A stretch of DNA of 64,000 nucleotides from JAJUJL01 sp041736465 (GTDB lineage Bacteria > Chloroflexota > Anaerolineae > Anaerolineales > UBA4823): the NCBI GenBank assembly GCA_041736465.1, contig JBGSTO010000462.1, forward strand, positions 1 to 64,000, in the 5' to 3' direction. Shown here in pieces: positions 1 through 8,354 of the stretch; position 1 is the first letter of the stretch, and each line of letters opens with the position of its first letter. A program made the position numbers and the translations under genes. The notes below the pieces were generated by a model that saw only the letters and a program-made list of their open reading frames with translations, did not search any database and had not been told where the DNA came from.

Positions 1-190
1 CGGAAGCGCCGCCGTGCAGCAGCCCGGCAGGTTGCAAGGTGCGCTCATCCACCGGCATGCGGGCGCGCAGGTAGTCCTCGCCGATCTCCAGGATTTCGAT
101 GCCCAGGAGGCTGACCATAGTGTTTTGAGAACCGTGGTTGATAAGTTCAGGAGCTACCTGAGTGAACCAGATGGATATGGGAGCCTCCAT
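1..190 (-). CDS. Hotdog-fold thioesterase (PaaI/MenI-like), C-terminus cut by window
   Basis: Reading the minus strand from an ATG at 190 gives an open frame to the window edge. It runs MEAPISIWF, then ELINHGSQNTMVSLLG, then a stretch ending GLLHGGAS. An ELN-x-NTMVxxLGIE start followed about 25 residues later by RMPVDERTLQP and the LLHGGAS helix is the classic N-terminal half of the PaaI/MenI-type acyl-CoA thioesterases (for example 1,4-dihydroxy-2-naphthoyl-CoA hydrolase). The GG in HGGAS lies on the central hotdog helix; the catalytic acidic residue would follow just outside the window. The gene is divergent from the methyltransferase at 304, with repeat A1 between them. The substrate cannot be told from this fragment. 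Confidence 0.82.
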   Translation of the reverse strand, partial: MEAPISIWFTQVAPELINHGSQNTMVSLLGIEILEIGEDYLRARMPVDERTLQPAGLLHGGAS

Positions 191-200
191 TGGTGGAACA

Positions 201-264
201 GCCATCCACGAATATTTTCACGAATACACGAATAAAAACGGAGCGTGCGTTCATGAATTCGTGG
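201..264. repeat. Repeat family A, copy 1 (CACGAAT-type imperfect palindrome)
   Basis: This copy begins GCCATCCACGAAT, continues with an ACGAATACACGAAT block and ends GAATTCGTGG, so the two ends are complementary and the RNA or single strand could fold on itself. Two related copies lie at 17211-17286 and 24351-24439. It sits in the divergent space between the thioesterase and the methyltransferase. Confidence 0.7.
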
Positions 265-303
265 TTTACTCGAGGATGGTTTGTAGCGCCGATTTCTCTT
301 TGA

Positions 304-1539
304 ATGCTCGCCATGATACCATCCTATCCGGCGCTCGCAGAGGGTAAAATAGCACTGAGCGAAAATCGTGCAGCAGGGAGAACGAGCTTGTTCAATACCA
401 ACCAGCCAGATCCGGCGCCCGGTGCTTACGCCGGCCGTGTGCAGGAAGAAATAGAACACTACACCCGGGTGTTCGAGGATGAAAACAGCCGGCGTACGCT
501 GACCCAAAGCGTGCCACCCAGCTGGGATTACATGGAGGCGCAGGCTAATACACTGATCTGCATCGCCAACGAGGGGCGTTCGGCTTATATGGAAGTCGTT
601 CACCATATCCAGTCACGCGGCGGCGGGCGCATTCTCAGCCTGGGTTCAGGACCCGGCGGGCAGGAGATGACCATCGCACGCCTGCTGGGGGATACACCCT
701 ACGAGTTTACTTGCCTCGATCTCAACCCTCAGCTGGTTGCCATGGGACAGGAAAGGGCAAACGAGGCCGGGATGAATTTTCGCTTCCAGGTGCAGGATCT
801 CAATGACCTGGATCTAGGCGAATACCAAAACCAGTTTGACGTGATCGTGTGCTTCGCTTCGCTGCACCACCTGATCAACCTGGAGCACATCTTTTACGAA
901 ATCAACCGGGCGCTCAAGCCGGATGGCGAGCTGGTGGTTGCCGATATCTGCACGCGCAACGGCTACCGAATGTGGGACGACAGCCTGGCGGTGGTGCGCT
1001 CGCTGTGGGCGGCGCTGCCGGAGAATTATAAGATCAACCACACCTCCTATCAAAACCCCCAGGTGGATTTCGTTTACGAAAACCTGGATTATGGCGCCCA
1101 GGATATGGAGTGCGTGCGCTCGCAGGATATCCTGCCCCTGTTGGATCACTTCTTTGTGCGCCGCTTGTACGTACCCTATTTCTCCATTGCTCGCCGGTTT
1201 TTCGACACCAAATACGGGCCGAATTACAATCTTTCGCAAGAGCAGGACAAAGCCATTTTGGACACGTTCTGGCGTCTGGATAGGCACTACCTCGCCACAG
1301 GTCTGCTTAAACCAGAGACATTCTTTGGGGTCTATGCCAAAGGTCCGGAGCAGCCGCGCCCGGCAAAAGTGCTGCCCTTCTGGCAGCCCGCCGGCGAAAC
1401 CTCGCCAATCCCAGCAGCCCTGGCGGGCCTGGCGGCAGAAGAGCTGGACGAGCTGCGTCAGTTGCTGTCGCGCTACCGGCGATTGCGCGATCACCGGTTG
1501 GTGCGGCTGCTCAAACCAATACTGCGCTGGCTGCGATGA
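304..1539 (+). CDS. Class I SAM-dependent methyltransferase
   Basis: A 411-residue protein with a Rossmann methyltransferase core at about residues 85-260. Motif I reads ILSLGSGPGGQEM (about 109-121), the acidic motif II is CLDLNP, and the later strand reads FDVIVCFASLHHLINLEH followed by an ALKPDGELVVADI strand. These are standard for methyltransferase 11/25-like enzymes. The C-terminal 150 residues are an all-alpha extension ending in a basic tail (RRLRDHRLVRLLKPILRWLR), perhaps membrane- or partner-facing. The substrate is unknown; enzymes of this shape often sit near polysaccharide genes, but none are next to it here. ATG at 313 is an alternative start. Confidence 0.85.
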   Translation: MLAMIPSYPALAEGKIALSENRAAGRTSLFNTNQPDPAPGAYAGRVQEEIEHYTRVFEDENSRRTLTQSVPPSWDYMEAQANTLICIANEGRSAYMEVVHHIQSRGGGRILSLGSGPGGQEMTIARLLGDTPYEFTCLDLNPQLVAMGQERANEAGMNFRFQVQDLNDLDLGEYQNQFDVIVCFASLHHLINLEHIFYEINRALKPDGELVVADICTRNGYRMWDDSLAVVRSLWAALPENYKINHTSYQNPQVDFVYENLDYGAQDMECVRSQDILPLLDHFFVRRLYVPYFSIARRFFDTKYGPNYNLSQEQDKAILDTFWRLDRHYLATGLLKPETFFGVYAKGPEQPRPAKVLPFWQPAGETSPIPAALAGLAAEELDELRQLLSRYRRLRDHRLVRLLKPILRWLR

Positions 1540-1562
1540 ACTCAATTCTGCCATCCAGAGAC

Positions 1563-1610
1563 CTGTCATCCTGAACAATATCTGTCATCCTGAACGAAGT
1601 GAAGGATCTC
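1563..1610 (+). repeat. Repeat family B core (TGTCATCCTGAAC), one and a half copies
   Basis: CTGTCATCCTGAAC occurs at 1563 and again at 1582, the second followed by GAAGTGAAGGATCTC. The reverse complement of this second unit occurs at 29721-29742, and a diverged version lies near 19425-19455. It precedes, or forms, the apparent start of the M48 protease gene. Confidence 0.75.
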
Positions 1611-2921
1611 CAAAGCCCCTTGTCCAACCACGTGCCCGCTGCTAAGACCACCTTCCAGCCTTGCCCCAGGTGCGACGAGCGCTTGCCCGTGCTGCGCGGC
1701 TACGTCACCTGGTGCCACAACTGCGGTTGGAACTTGCGTCCGCAGCGCACCGAGAACGGGCGCAGCCCCTTCGAGACGCTTAACGCCAATCTCGGCGCGC
1801 GCCAGGGTCGCTCCCTGCTGCTGCAGGTGCTGAGGCAGGGCGCAACCCGGCCGCGGCTGCAGTTCGCGCACATGCTTTCGGTGATGCTGGCTGCCTGGGT
1901 GCTGGCGTCTGGGATCACGCTGGCTGTCCTGGGTATGTGGTTGTTCTGGCAAGGACGAACGTCGTGGTGGGCGATACCTTTGGGGCTGCTGTTCCTGGGG
2001 TTGGGTTGGGTCATGCGCCCGCGCTTCGACCAACCACCGCTTGACTACCTGCCTGCGGAGGAGTACCCGGCGTTGTACGCATTGGTGAACAAGGTGGCCT
2101 CAACCCTGCAGGCGCCGCCGGTAGAGCGCATTTACCTGCGCCCGTGGCTCAATGCCAGCGCCAGCCGCGAAGGCTGGCGGCGCAGCCCGTCGCTGTACCT
2201 GGGGCTGCCGCTTTGGTCTGTGCTGGAAGATTCCGAGAAGCTGGCTCTGCTGAGCCACGAGCTTGCCCATCTGGTGAACGGAGATCCCAGCCGCGGCGCG
2301 CTAACCGGCGCAGCTCTGGATATTTTAGGCCGCTGGTATGCACTGCTGCGCCCGTCTGGGAAGGCAGTGGAGCAGACCGGTCTGCCTGTGCTGGCGATGG
2401 TTCCGATCAACCTGGCACTCTCCACCCTGTCGCTAGCCGTGTGGCTGCACGCTCTGGCGCTGACTGCTCTGCTGTGGCGCGACCAGCAGCGGGCCGAATA
2501 CTACGCCGATACGCTGGCGGCAGAGGTTTGCGGCTCTTATCCGATGCTCTCGCTGTTGGAAAAACTGCACCATTCCCGCACATTTCAATCGGCGCTGGGT
2601 GCCTGGTGTTTGAATCCAGAACTGCAGGAGAGCGATTTCTTTACTTATTTGCGCCGCCGGATCACAGCGCTGCCTGAGCGCGAGTTGGAGCGGGTTCGCC
2701 AGGTGGAGCTTCTGGAAACCTCTCGCCTGGATACGCGCCACCCACCCACAGCGTACCGGGTGCACGCCTTGCAGGCTGCTTTGCCGCCCGACCCTGCGGT
2801 GCTGATTTCGCCGGGTGAGCTTGATTGGCAATCTGTCGATACCGCACTGGCGTCTGCGTACCGGCGGGTGGAGCTGGAATTGCAGAACAATTACCTTTCC
2901 AAACTGTACCGGGGAGGATGA
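1599..2921 (+). CDS. M48-family membrane metalloprotease with N-terminal zinc ribbon
   Basis: A protein of about 440 residues. Near the N-terminus CPRC and CHNC, 17 residues apart, form a double-knuckle zinc ribbon. Two hydrophobic segments follow (about 87-110 and 120-140), then an M48 peptidase domain with the catalytic HELAH motif (His220, Glu221, His224) and the third-ligand region RAEYYADTLAAEV about 80 residues on, with another membrane segment between them. This layout matches HtpX/Ste24-like integral membrane proteases that act in membrane protein quality control. The 5' end is uncertain: the GTG at 1599 lies inside the family B repeat, so TTG 1620 or GTG 1632 may be the real start. 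The ribbon fusion is less usual than plain HtpX. Confidence 0.82.
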   Translation: MKDLQSPLSNHVPAAKTTFQPCPRCDERLPVLRGYVTWCHNCGWNLRPQRTENGRSPFETLNANLGARQGRSLLLQVLRQGATRPRLQFAHMLSVMLAAWVLASGITLAVLGMWLFWQGRTSWWAIPLGLLFLGLGWVMRPRFDQPPLDYLPAEEYPALYALVNKVASTLQAPPVERIYLRPWLNASASREGWRRSPSLYLGLPLWSVLEDSEKLALLSHELAHLVNGDPSRGALTGAALDILGRWYALLRPSGKAVEQTGLPVLAMVPINLALSTLSLAVWLHALALTALLWRDQQRAEYYADTLAAEVCGSYPMLSLLEKLHHSRTFQSALGAWCLNPELQESDFFTYLRRRITALPERELERVRQVELLETSRLDTRHPPTAYRVHALQAALPPDPAVLISPGELDWQSVDTALASAYRRVELELQNNYLSKLYRGG

Positions 2922-2943
2922 TCTCTGGTATAACTAGCGGAAT

Positions 2944-3408
2944 ATGGAGATTGATGCTATGAATTCACGATCGATGCTGCTCACTTTGCTGGATCACCTT
3001 GAGCACGCCTACGAAGAGGTGCTGGATGGTTTGAACGACCAGCAAATGGGCTATACCGCCAGCGCCTTCGATGGGGAAACCATCGCTCAGGTGGCAGCCC
3101 ATGCCTACCAGACGATGTTGAGCTTTGCGATGGTGGCTGCCGGCCTGGAATGGCCCGGAGAAACGATCAGCGATGCCAACCGCTCAGAGTCGATGGCTCA
3201 GCTCGATGCCCTGCAAGAGCAGGTGCGCAGCCTGGTGGTCGGCCTTGCCGAAAAACGCCTTTCTCATCAGGTGAGCCTGCCTTGGGGCGAGACGATGACC
3301 GCCGCTGAGGCTGTCATTGCCGGAGCAGCTCACGCCCTGGTGCACGCCGGCAAGATCAGCGCCATGCGCGCTGCCGGCGGCTTCCCGGTCGAAGCGGAAG
3401 ATTATTGA
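2944..3408 (+). CDS. DinB-like four-helix protein
   Basis: A 154-residue all-helical protein. The N-terminal helix MLLTLLDHLEHAYEEVLDGLND, a central helix with AQVAAHAYQTML and a C-terminal helix AGAAHALVHAGKISAMR give the spacing and late histidine of the DinB/MDMPI fold. That family binds a divalent metal and includes thiol-transferases; many members have no known reaction. ATG 2944 and ATG 2959 are both possible starts. Its TGA shares a base with the ATG of the next gene (TGATG at 3406-3410), so the two are probably translationally coupled. The histidines are less regular than in the DinB proteins at 18696 and 35741, so catalytic competence is uncertain. Confidence 0.6.
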   Translation: MEIDAMNSRSMLLTLLDHLEHAYEEVLDGLNDQQMGYTASAFDGETIAQVAAHAYQTMLSFAMVAAGLEWPGETISDANRSESMAQLDALQEQVRSLVVGLAEKRLSHQVSLPWGETMTAAEAVIAGAAHALVHAGKISAMRAAGGFPVEAEDY

Positions 3409-4091
3409 TGTTTTACTCCGACCCTCAAGCTCAAGATTTGCTCTTGCGGCTGGATAAACCTGCTGCCATCCAGAAGTACCTGGACAGCATTCCCTATCCA
3501 AGCGGTGAGCGCAACCGATCGGCGCTCAATGTGGTGCGCGAAGCTGCGGCACACTGCCTGGATGGCGGGCTGTTCGCCGCCGCCGCGTTGAAGCGGCTGG
3601 GCTATCCCGCCAGGATTATCGACCTGCAGCCCGACCTGGGCATGGATGACGATCACGTGCTGGCGATCTACCAGGTGGATGGCGCGTACGGCTGCCTGGC
3701 AAAGTCCAACTATCCGGGGCTGCGCTCGCGCCAGCCGGTATACCGCAGCCTGCGCGAGCTGGCGATGAGCTACTTTGAGCCATTTTTCAACATTGACAGT
3801 GTGCGCACGCTGCGTTACTACACCCCGCTGGTGGATCTGGAGCGCCGCTACGGCCTTGCCTGGACCTGGGAGGATGCCGCGGTGGACCGGATCGAGAAAG
3901 ACATCAAGAAGCTGCGCCGCTACCCGCTGCTCAAAGCAGGCATGGTGCAGCGGCTGGAAGCAGTGGATGCGGTCACATTTAAAGCTTTTACCCTGGGGTT
4001 GAATTGGGAGGGGGTGTTTAAACCAGCACACACGGATTCTGATAAGGGCAAAGAAATCATCTCTCGATCACCGGTAGATCCTTCACGATGA
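3408..4091 (+). CDS. Transglutaminase-like cysteine-fold protein
   Basis: A 227-residue protein starting at the ATG that overlaps the preceding stop. It contains AAHCLDGGLFAAAALKRLGYPARIIDL (Cys about residue 50) and then MDDDHVLAIYQVDGAYGCLAKSNY. A cysteine on a helix start followed by a histidine strand and a late acidic residue is the arrangement of transglutaminase-like folds, so a peptidase or acyltransferase activity is possible. No signal peptide is seen. The last 20 or so codons run into a short repeat (4022-4041, shared with 11438-11457) and overlap the 3' end of the convergent aldolase gene by 35 bases, so the original C-terminus may have been altered. Function unknown. Confidence 0.7.
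   Translation: MFYSDPQAQDLLLRLDKPAAIQKYLDSIPYPSGERNRSALNVVREAAAHCLDGGLFAAAALKRLGYPARIIDLQPDLGMDDDHVLAIYQVDGAYGCLAKSNYPGLRSRQPVYRSLRELAMSYFEPFFNIDSVRTLRYYTPLVDLERRYGLAWTWEDAAVDRIEKDIKKLRRYPLLKAGMVQRLEAVDAVTFKAFTLGLNWEGVFKPAHTDSDKGKEIISRSPVDPSR
4022..4041. repeat. 20-bp repeat shared with 11438-11457
   Basis: The sequence ACCAGCACACACGGATTCTG matches 19 of 20 bases at 11438-11457. Here it lies within the last codons of the transglutaminase-like gene; the other copy is intergenic. It resembles other CACGGAT-type dispersed repeats. Confidence 0.5.
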
Positions 4092-4983
4092 GATCAAGCC
4101 GCTCACGTTCGGCTGTACTCGGAACGCGATATGGGCTGATCACGTACGGCGGGCACAGATCCATCCTGGATAACAAATATTTGATCGCTCCAATTGGACC
4201 CTGGCAGGTGTAAACCTGGCGGGCGATGACAACGATTTGCTGCTGGCAGGAAACCGCCTGGTGATCATCTCCAGATATCAACCCCTCCAGCATCTGTCGA
4301 AACAGGTAGGGAACCACGATTGCCAGGCTGGCAATGACGCCGTGACCGCCAATCTTCTGGCTGAGATAGGCTAGCTGGTCGCTGCCTTGCATCAAGCTAA
4401 AAGCGGTATTGTCTTGCAGTGCGTAATACATGCTCTGGAAGAATCGCAGGTCGCCGCTGGTCTCTTTTATCCCCAGCACCCGCTCATTCTGCGCCAGCTC
4501 GTTCACCAGCTCGAGAGAGACGCCGGCACGGGTGATGCCGGGGTTGTTATAGATTACAAAAGGCAGCCGGCTTGCGCCAGTCAGCTCCCGGTAGAAATTT
4601 GCGACCTCTTCGACATTTGTCGGGATCGAATAAGGCGGCAAAATGTGCACATACGGTGCCCCCAGGCGAGCAGCTTGCCTGATCTTTTCTAAAACCCGTC
4701 TGGTGCTGTGATCGCTGACACCGGTAATCACCGGTACTTCGCCAGCCGCTTCTTCTAGCACGCAGGTCAGCATTTTGTCGCGCTCTTTATCTGGCAGCAA
4801 TGCCATTTCTCCTGTGGTCCCCAGCACCCACAAGCCCTGTGCGCCAGCCTCGAGCGCATAGCGAACCAATCTCCTGGCAGCAAGCACCTGGACTTTTCCA
4901 TCAGCGTTAATCGGGGTGGGCAGTACGATTACCATACCGTGCAGGCATCTATTCATCCTGTCATTCTCCATCAATGCCATCAT
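4057..4983 (-). CDS. Dihydrodipicolinate synthase/N-acetylneuraminate lyase family aldolase
   Basis: A TIM-barrel aldolase of about 308 residues. The DapA/NAL family marks are present: GTTGEMALL for substrate carboxylate binding, FVIYNNPG with the catalytic Tyr, and GIKETSGD with the Schiff-base Lys (about 173). The family condenses or cleaves pyruvate with aldehydes or sugar acids (DHDPS, NAL, KDG and KDPG-type aldolases). As the last gene of the minus-strand catabolic operon it probably cleaves a 2-keto-3-deoxy sugar acid; lysine biosynthesis seems unlikely in this setting. The start is set at 4983 because its ATG overlaps the stop of the upstream permease (TGATG); ATG 4980, 4971 and 4956 are alternatives. 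Confidence 0.87.
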   Translation of the reverse strand: MMALMENDRMNRCLHGMVIVLPTPINADGKVQVLAARRLVRYALEAGAQGLWVLGTTGEMALLPDKERDKMLTCVLEEAAGEVPVITGVSDHSTRRVLEKIRQAARLGAPYVHILPPYSIPTNVEEVANFYRELTGASRLPFVIYNNPGITRAGVSLELVNELAQNERVLGIKETSGDLRFFQSMYYALQDNTAFSLMQGSDQLAYLSQKIGGHGVIASLAIVVPYLFRQMLEGLISGDDHQAVSCQQQIVVIARQVYTCQGPIGAIKYLLSRMDLCPPYVISPYRVPSTAERERLDLIVKDLPVIER

Positions 4984-5882
4984 CACTTTAATCCGGTCAG
5001 GGCGATGCCCCGGGTAAAATAGCGCTGTCCAAATATAAACAACAGAAGAATCGGGATCGTAATCATAACTGATGCGGCCTGTTCCGAGGCGATTGTTGCC
5101 ATGACTTGCTGGGGAAGCGAGTATACCTGCAGGCCGACCTGCAATGTATAGAATTCTTGCGAACGGGTGATCACCAGCGGCCACTCGAAGCCGTTCCAAG
5201 AGCCGCTGAACTGAAATAAGAACACGGTGATCAGGCCTGGTTTCGCCAAAGGCAGCATAATGCGCCCCAGGATGCCCAATTCACTGCAGCCGTCAATTCG
5301 GGCGGCATCCTCCAGATCACGAGGCAGGCTTTTGAAAAACTGGCGCATGAGAAAGATGGTGCTGGGTCCAAAGAGGCCGGGCAGGATCAGACCGGCCCAG
5401 GTATTATAAAAACCCGAGCCGCCCTGACCAAGCAGGTTGTTGCCTCCTGCCAGGGGAAATCGCACCATTAAATTGAACAAAGGGATCAGGGTCACAGAGC
5501 CGGGGATCATCATTGTACCCAGGACGATGTAAAATAACTTCTCACGCCCTTTGAACCGCAGTCGCCCAAATACATAACCCCCCAGCGCGGAATGCAAGGT
5601 AGCCCCGGTCGCCGTGGTGAGCGCGAAGATCACCGTATTAAGCATGTATTTCGAAAAGCCGGCGATTTTCCAGGCATGGACATAATTTTCTAGCGTCCAT
5701 TGGCGCGGCCAAAGACGGGGAGGAAATTCTGTTGCCAGGCTCTCTGGTTTGAAAGATGTGCTCAGGCTTACCAGAAATGGAAAAACCGTGACAGCCATGC
5801 CGACCAGCATCAGCAGATAAACCAAGGCTTTGAATACACCTTCGAACAGGCTTTTTCCAGGGGACACCGTGGAGGTAGTCAT
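4983..5882 (-). CDS. Carbohydrate ABC transporter permease, MalG type
   Basis: Inner-membrane permease of about 300 residues with six predicted membrane segments. The cytoplasmic EAA loop reads EDAARIDGCSELGILGRIMLPLAKPG, which contacts the ATPase. The N-terminal hydrophobic helix followed by LSTSFKP and the C-terminal end ITGLTGLK-like (ALTGLK) are typical of the CUT1 MalG/UgpE group. ATG 5882 is preferred because it follows the stop of the previous gene by one base; ATG 5906 would overlap that gene. No ATPase gene is present in the operon, so it must share a general sugar ATPase such as MsmK/UgpC encoded elsewhere, a common state for CUT1 importers. Confidence 0.9.
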   Translation of the reverse strand: MTTSTVSPGKSLFEGVFKALVYLLMLVGMAVTVFPFLVSLSTSFKPESLATEFPPRLWPRQWTLENYVHAWKIAGFSKYMLNTVIFALTTATGATLHSALGGYVFGRLRFKGREKLFYIVLGTMMIPGSVTLIPLFNLMVRFPLAGGNNLLGQGGSGFYNTWAGLILPGLFGPSTIFLMRQFFKSLPRDLEDAARIDGCSELGILGRIMLPLAKPGLITVFLFQFSGSWNGFEWPLVITRSQEFYTLQVGLQVYSLPQQVMATIASEQAASVMITIPILLLFIFGQRYFTRGIALTGLK

Positions 5883-5883
5883 C

Positions 5884-6840
5884 TCAATATTCCACATCTT
5901 CGGCAAAAAATTTGATATTGATGATTGTCAGCACCAGGATGAGTAAGAACAAAATCACCGAGAGAGCCGACGCATATCCCATGCGGTTGAAAGCGATCGC
6001 GTTCAAATAGATCTGGTGCACCAGTGTTGTGGTGGTATCTAATGGGCCGCCCTGTGTCATGACTAATACCAGGGTGAAAACCTGCATGGCACTGATCACT
6101 CCGGTGACGAACAGGTAAAAAGTCACTGGTTTCAGCAAGGGCCAGGTGATGTAGCGGATCAACTGGTTCCGGCTGGCGCCATCGATCATGGCGGCTTCGT
6201 AATAAACATCTGGAATGCCCTGTAACCCTGCCAGGTAGATGATCATCGTGCTGCCGAAGCTGCTCCACACACTGACTGCGATGAGCGCCCACATCGCAGT
6301 TGAGGGATTGCTAAGCCAATTACGGCTTTCGATCCCTACCAGATTCAGCAGTGCGTTTGCCATGCCAAGGCGCGGGTCAAACAGCCACATCCAGACTACC
6401 GAGATGGCTACACCGGAAGAGAGGCCCGGCAAGTAATACACGGATCTGATCAAAGATATGCCAAAGAGCTTGCGGTTAAGCAGCACGGCTACAGAGAAAC
6501 CTACTGCCAGCTGCAGCGGGACGCTGAAAACGGTGAATTGTAAGGTATTGCGCAGCGTGATCAGCGACAGCTCACTCTCAGCGATTTCCTTAAAGTTATC
6601 GAGGCCAACCCACTCGGTTGTCAGTCCAAACACACTGTAATCGGTGAAGGCATAGTAAAAAACGGACAATATTGGGAGGATAGAAAAAATGATGATCGGC
6701 AGCAGGATGGCCGCGCTTAGAATATATCCCCAACGAGCCTCTGGCCTGGCAAGCTCCTGACGGAGACTCTGCCAGACACGCCGTAATGCTTGCCAGGGTG
6801 TTGCACGTTTCTCGCTGATTCGCAGCGTTTCACTGTACAT
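5884..6840 (-). CDS. Carbohydrate ABC transporter permease, MalF/UgpA type
   Basis: A membrane protein of about 318 residues with six hydrophobic segments; the first is at about residues 40-65. The EAA loop reads YEAAMIDGASRNQLIRYITWPLLKP. An FYAFTDYSVFG and WVGLDNF sequence after TM1 is typical of the MalF/UgpA branch. It pairs with the next permease to form the translocation channel. The start at 6840 is chosen because AAGGGA lies ten bases upstream; the longer frame to 6891 would read through the strong hairpin at 6855-6889. Confidence 0.9.
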   Translation of the reverse strand: MYSETLRISEKRATPWQALRRVWQSLRQELARPEARWGYILSAAILLPIIIFSILPILSVFYYAFTDYSVFGLTTEWVGLDNFKEIAESELSLITLRNTLQFTVFSVPLQLAVGFSVAVLLNRKLFGISLIRSVYYLPGLSSGVAISVVWMWLFDPRLGMANALLNLVGIESRNWLSNPSTAMWALIAVSVWSSFGSTMIIYLAGLQGIPDVYYEAAMIDGASRNQLIRYITWPLLKPVTFYLFVTGVISAMQVFTLVLVMTQGGPLDTTTTLVHQIYLNAIAFNRMGYASALSVILFLLILVLTIINIKFFAEDVEY

Positions 6841-6854
6841 ACGCGGTTCCCTTG

Positions 6855-6889
6855 GGGAGACCCCCGGTTTGGTCTCCCAGGGGTCTCCC
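6855..6889 (-). promoter_or_regulatory. Intercistronic hairpin with two mutually exclusive stems
   Basis: Bases 6855-6864 (GGGAGACCCC) pair perfectly with 6880-6889 (GGGGTCTCCC) to make a 10-bp GC-rich stem. The loop contains GGTCTCCC at 6871-6878, which can instead pair with 6855-6862 to make an 8-bp stem. No U-run follows. It lies between the abundant binding-protein cistron and the first permease, where such stems usually block 3' decay and reduce expression of downstream membrane genes. Confidence 0.65.
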
Positions 6890-6932
6890 ACGAGAGGAGA
6901 TAGAGATCACCAGAATTCTGCTGGTAGGAAGC

Positions 6933-8354
6933 TCAGGCCAGCTCTTTGGCGACTCGCTCGGTGATGCTGTCGATCTGGCTCGCAGCCCCTTCCAGGATAG
7001 CCTGATCGGGTTTGATCTGGTACAGACCCTGTTCGATCATGCGCGGATAAACGAACTGCTGCACCTGATCATAACCCAAATGCTTTCGGGCAGTGGACCT
7101 GCCAAATTCGAATGCTTTCGCGAAGGCGGTGTCCTTGACATAGGGCTCGTTTGCCATCCAGAAGTTCGGGTTATCGTTGATCGACCGCCGTGAGGTGGGA
7201 TTCCTGAAGACCGTTTTCCCATCCTCGCTGGCTGAGTCGTGGTAGTGCATGTAGTGATCGTCCTTCAAGAAGATTTTGACGAATTCCAGCGTCTCTTCCA
7301 GCAGGTCGCTGTGCGCGTTGACGCCCCAACCGCTGGCATCGAGATGACCGGCAGTGCCGCTTCGGGTGAGCGGCGGGCCTATGCGAATGTTGCCGCTGTC
7401 GAAGTGCGCCGTACTGACTGCCTTCGCCTCCGGCACCCACCATGGGCCCTGCAAACCGACCCCGGCATAACCGTCCAATGTAGGCTCGCTGCCTTCCGGG
7501 CGCGCCCTCCCATCAATAGACTGGACCATATGTGCACGCACCAGGTCAATCCACCAGGTGAAGGCCTCCAGAGCCTGGGGTGTGGCCAATGCGGAAGCTC
7601 CGGTAGCGGTATCGTCGGCAAATTCGGCGATGCCGTTCTGGTGAATGTGGGAGACTAAGTGTTCGAAATCTTTGCGGTGGTCGAAACCATCGCGGATGAT
7701 CTTGCCACTGGCATCGACCTTAGTTAGCTTGATAGCAGCTTCCTGAAATTCTTCCCAGGTCGTGGGGAACTTGTCTGGGTCGAGCCCCTCCTCCTCCCAG
7801 ATATCTGCCCGGTAAACATAACACTTGACCCCGTAGTATGTTGGGATGCCGATCAGCTTTCCATTGACGGTCCACAAATCCTTGGCTGGCTGGTAAAAGT
7901 CATCCCATAAACCAGCGTCTTTAACCAGGCTGGTCAGATCATAAAGGTGTTCCAGGTAGGACAGGGTACCCTGGTTTTCGAAGGCGTAGAAGAAATCTGG
8001 TGCCTGACCTACCTTGAGGGCCTGTGCAAAAGTGCGTGACACGTCACGCGCACGCACGAACGAGACTTCGATCTCGAAATCCGGGTATTTTTCGCGGAAC
8101 TCCGGGAACACGTTATTCTGCATCACCAATGTGTTTGGGAAATCAACCGGAAACGAGGTCTGGATGCGCAGCTTCTTGCGCCTGGGTGAAATGACGGTTG
8201 GTGCGCTGATGTTCTCGTTGGGAACTGTTGCACCGCTGCTGCTGCATGCAGCCAATAATGCCGCACCCCCAGTTATTCCAGCAAGCCGCAGAAAATTTCG
8301 CCTTGAAATAAAGCTGGCTCCGGCTGGCTTGGGCGAATTTAGATCGTTGGACAT
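6933..8354 (-). CDS. Sugar ABC transporter substrate-binding lipoprotein with Tat-like signal
   Basis: A 473-residue extracellular binding protein of the family 1 (CUT1) type. The N-terminus has a twin-arginine motif SRRNFLRLAG, a hydrophobic stretch GGAALLAAC and a lipobox (LLAAC) followed by SSSGA, so it is probably exported folded through Tat and lipidated. The body shows family landmarks: PDFFYAFENQGTLSYLEHLYDLTSLV, IPTYYGVKCYVYRADIWEEEGLDP, TTWEEFQEAAIKL. A good ribosome site (AGGAGAG) precedes the ATG. It is separated by 153 bases from the oxidoreductase upstream and by the 6855-6889 hairpin from the permeases downstream. The ligand is not known. Confidence 0.9.
   Translation of the reverse strand: MSNDLNSPKPAGASFISRRNFLRLAGITGGAALLAACSSSGATVPNENISAPTVISPRRKKLRIQTSFPVDFPNTLVMQNNVFPEFREKYPDFEIEVSFVRARDVSRTFAQALKVGQAPDFFYAFENQGTLSYLEHLYDLTSLVKDAGLWDDFYQPAKDLWTVNGKLIGIPTYYGVKCYVYRADIWEEEGLDPDKFPTTWEEFQEAAIKLTKVDASGKIIRDGFDHRKDFEHLVSHIHQNGIAEFADDTATGASALATPQALEAFTWWIDLVRAHMVQSIDGRARPEGSEPTLDGYAGVGLQGPWWVPEAKAVSTAHFDSGNIRIGPPLTRSGTAGHLDASGWGVNAHSDLLEETLEFVKIFLKDDHYMHYHDSASEDGKTVFRNPTSRRSINDNPNFWMANEPYVKDTAFAKAFEFGRSTARKHLGYDQVQQFVYPRMIEQGLYQIKPDQAILEGAASQIDSITERVAKELA

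Noticed and set aside
14..235. Plus-strand open frame at the window start
   Set aside because: It is antisense to the hotdog thioesterase read on the minus strand from 190, whose translation has clear family motifs.
814..1578. Long minus-strand frame of 254 codons
   Set aside because: It lies wholly opposite the methyltransferase gene, is rich in Gln/Arg/His as expected for an antisense frame of GC-rich DNA, and shows no motif.
4984..5199. N-terminal extension of the DapA-like aldolase
   Set aside because: The extra 72 residues overlap the permease gene and do not look like protein; the family starts near the ATG at 4983 or shortly after.
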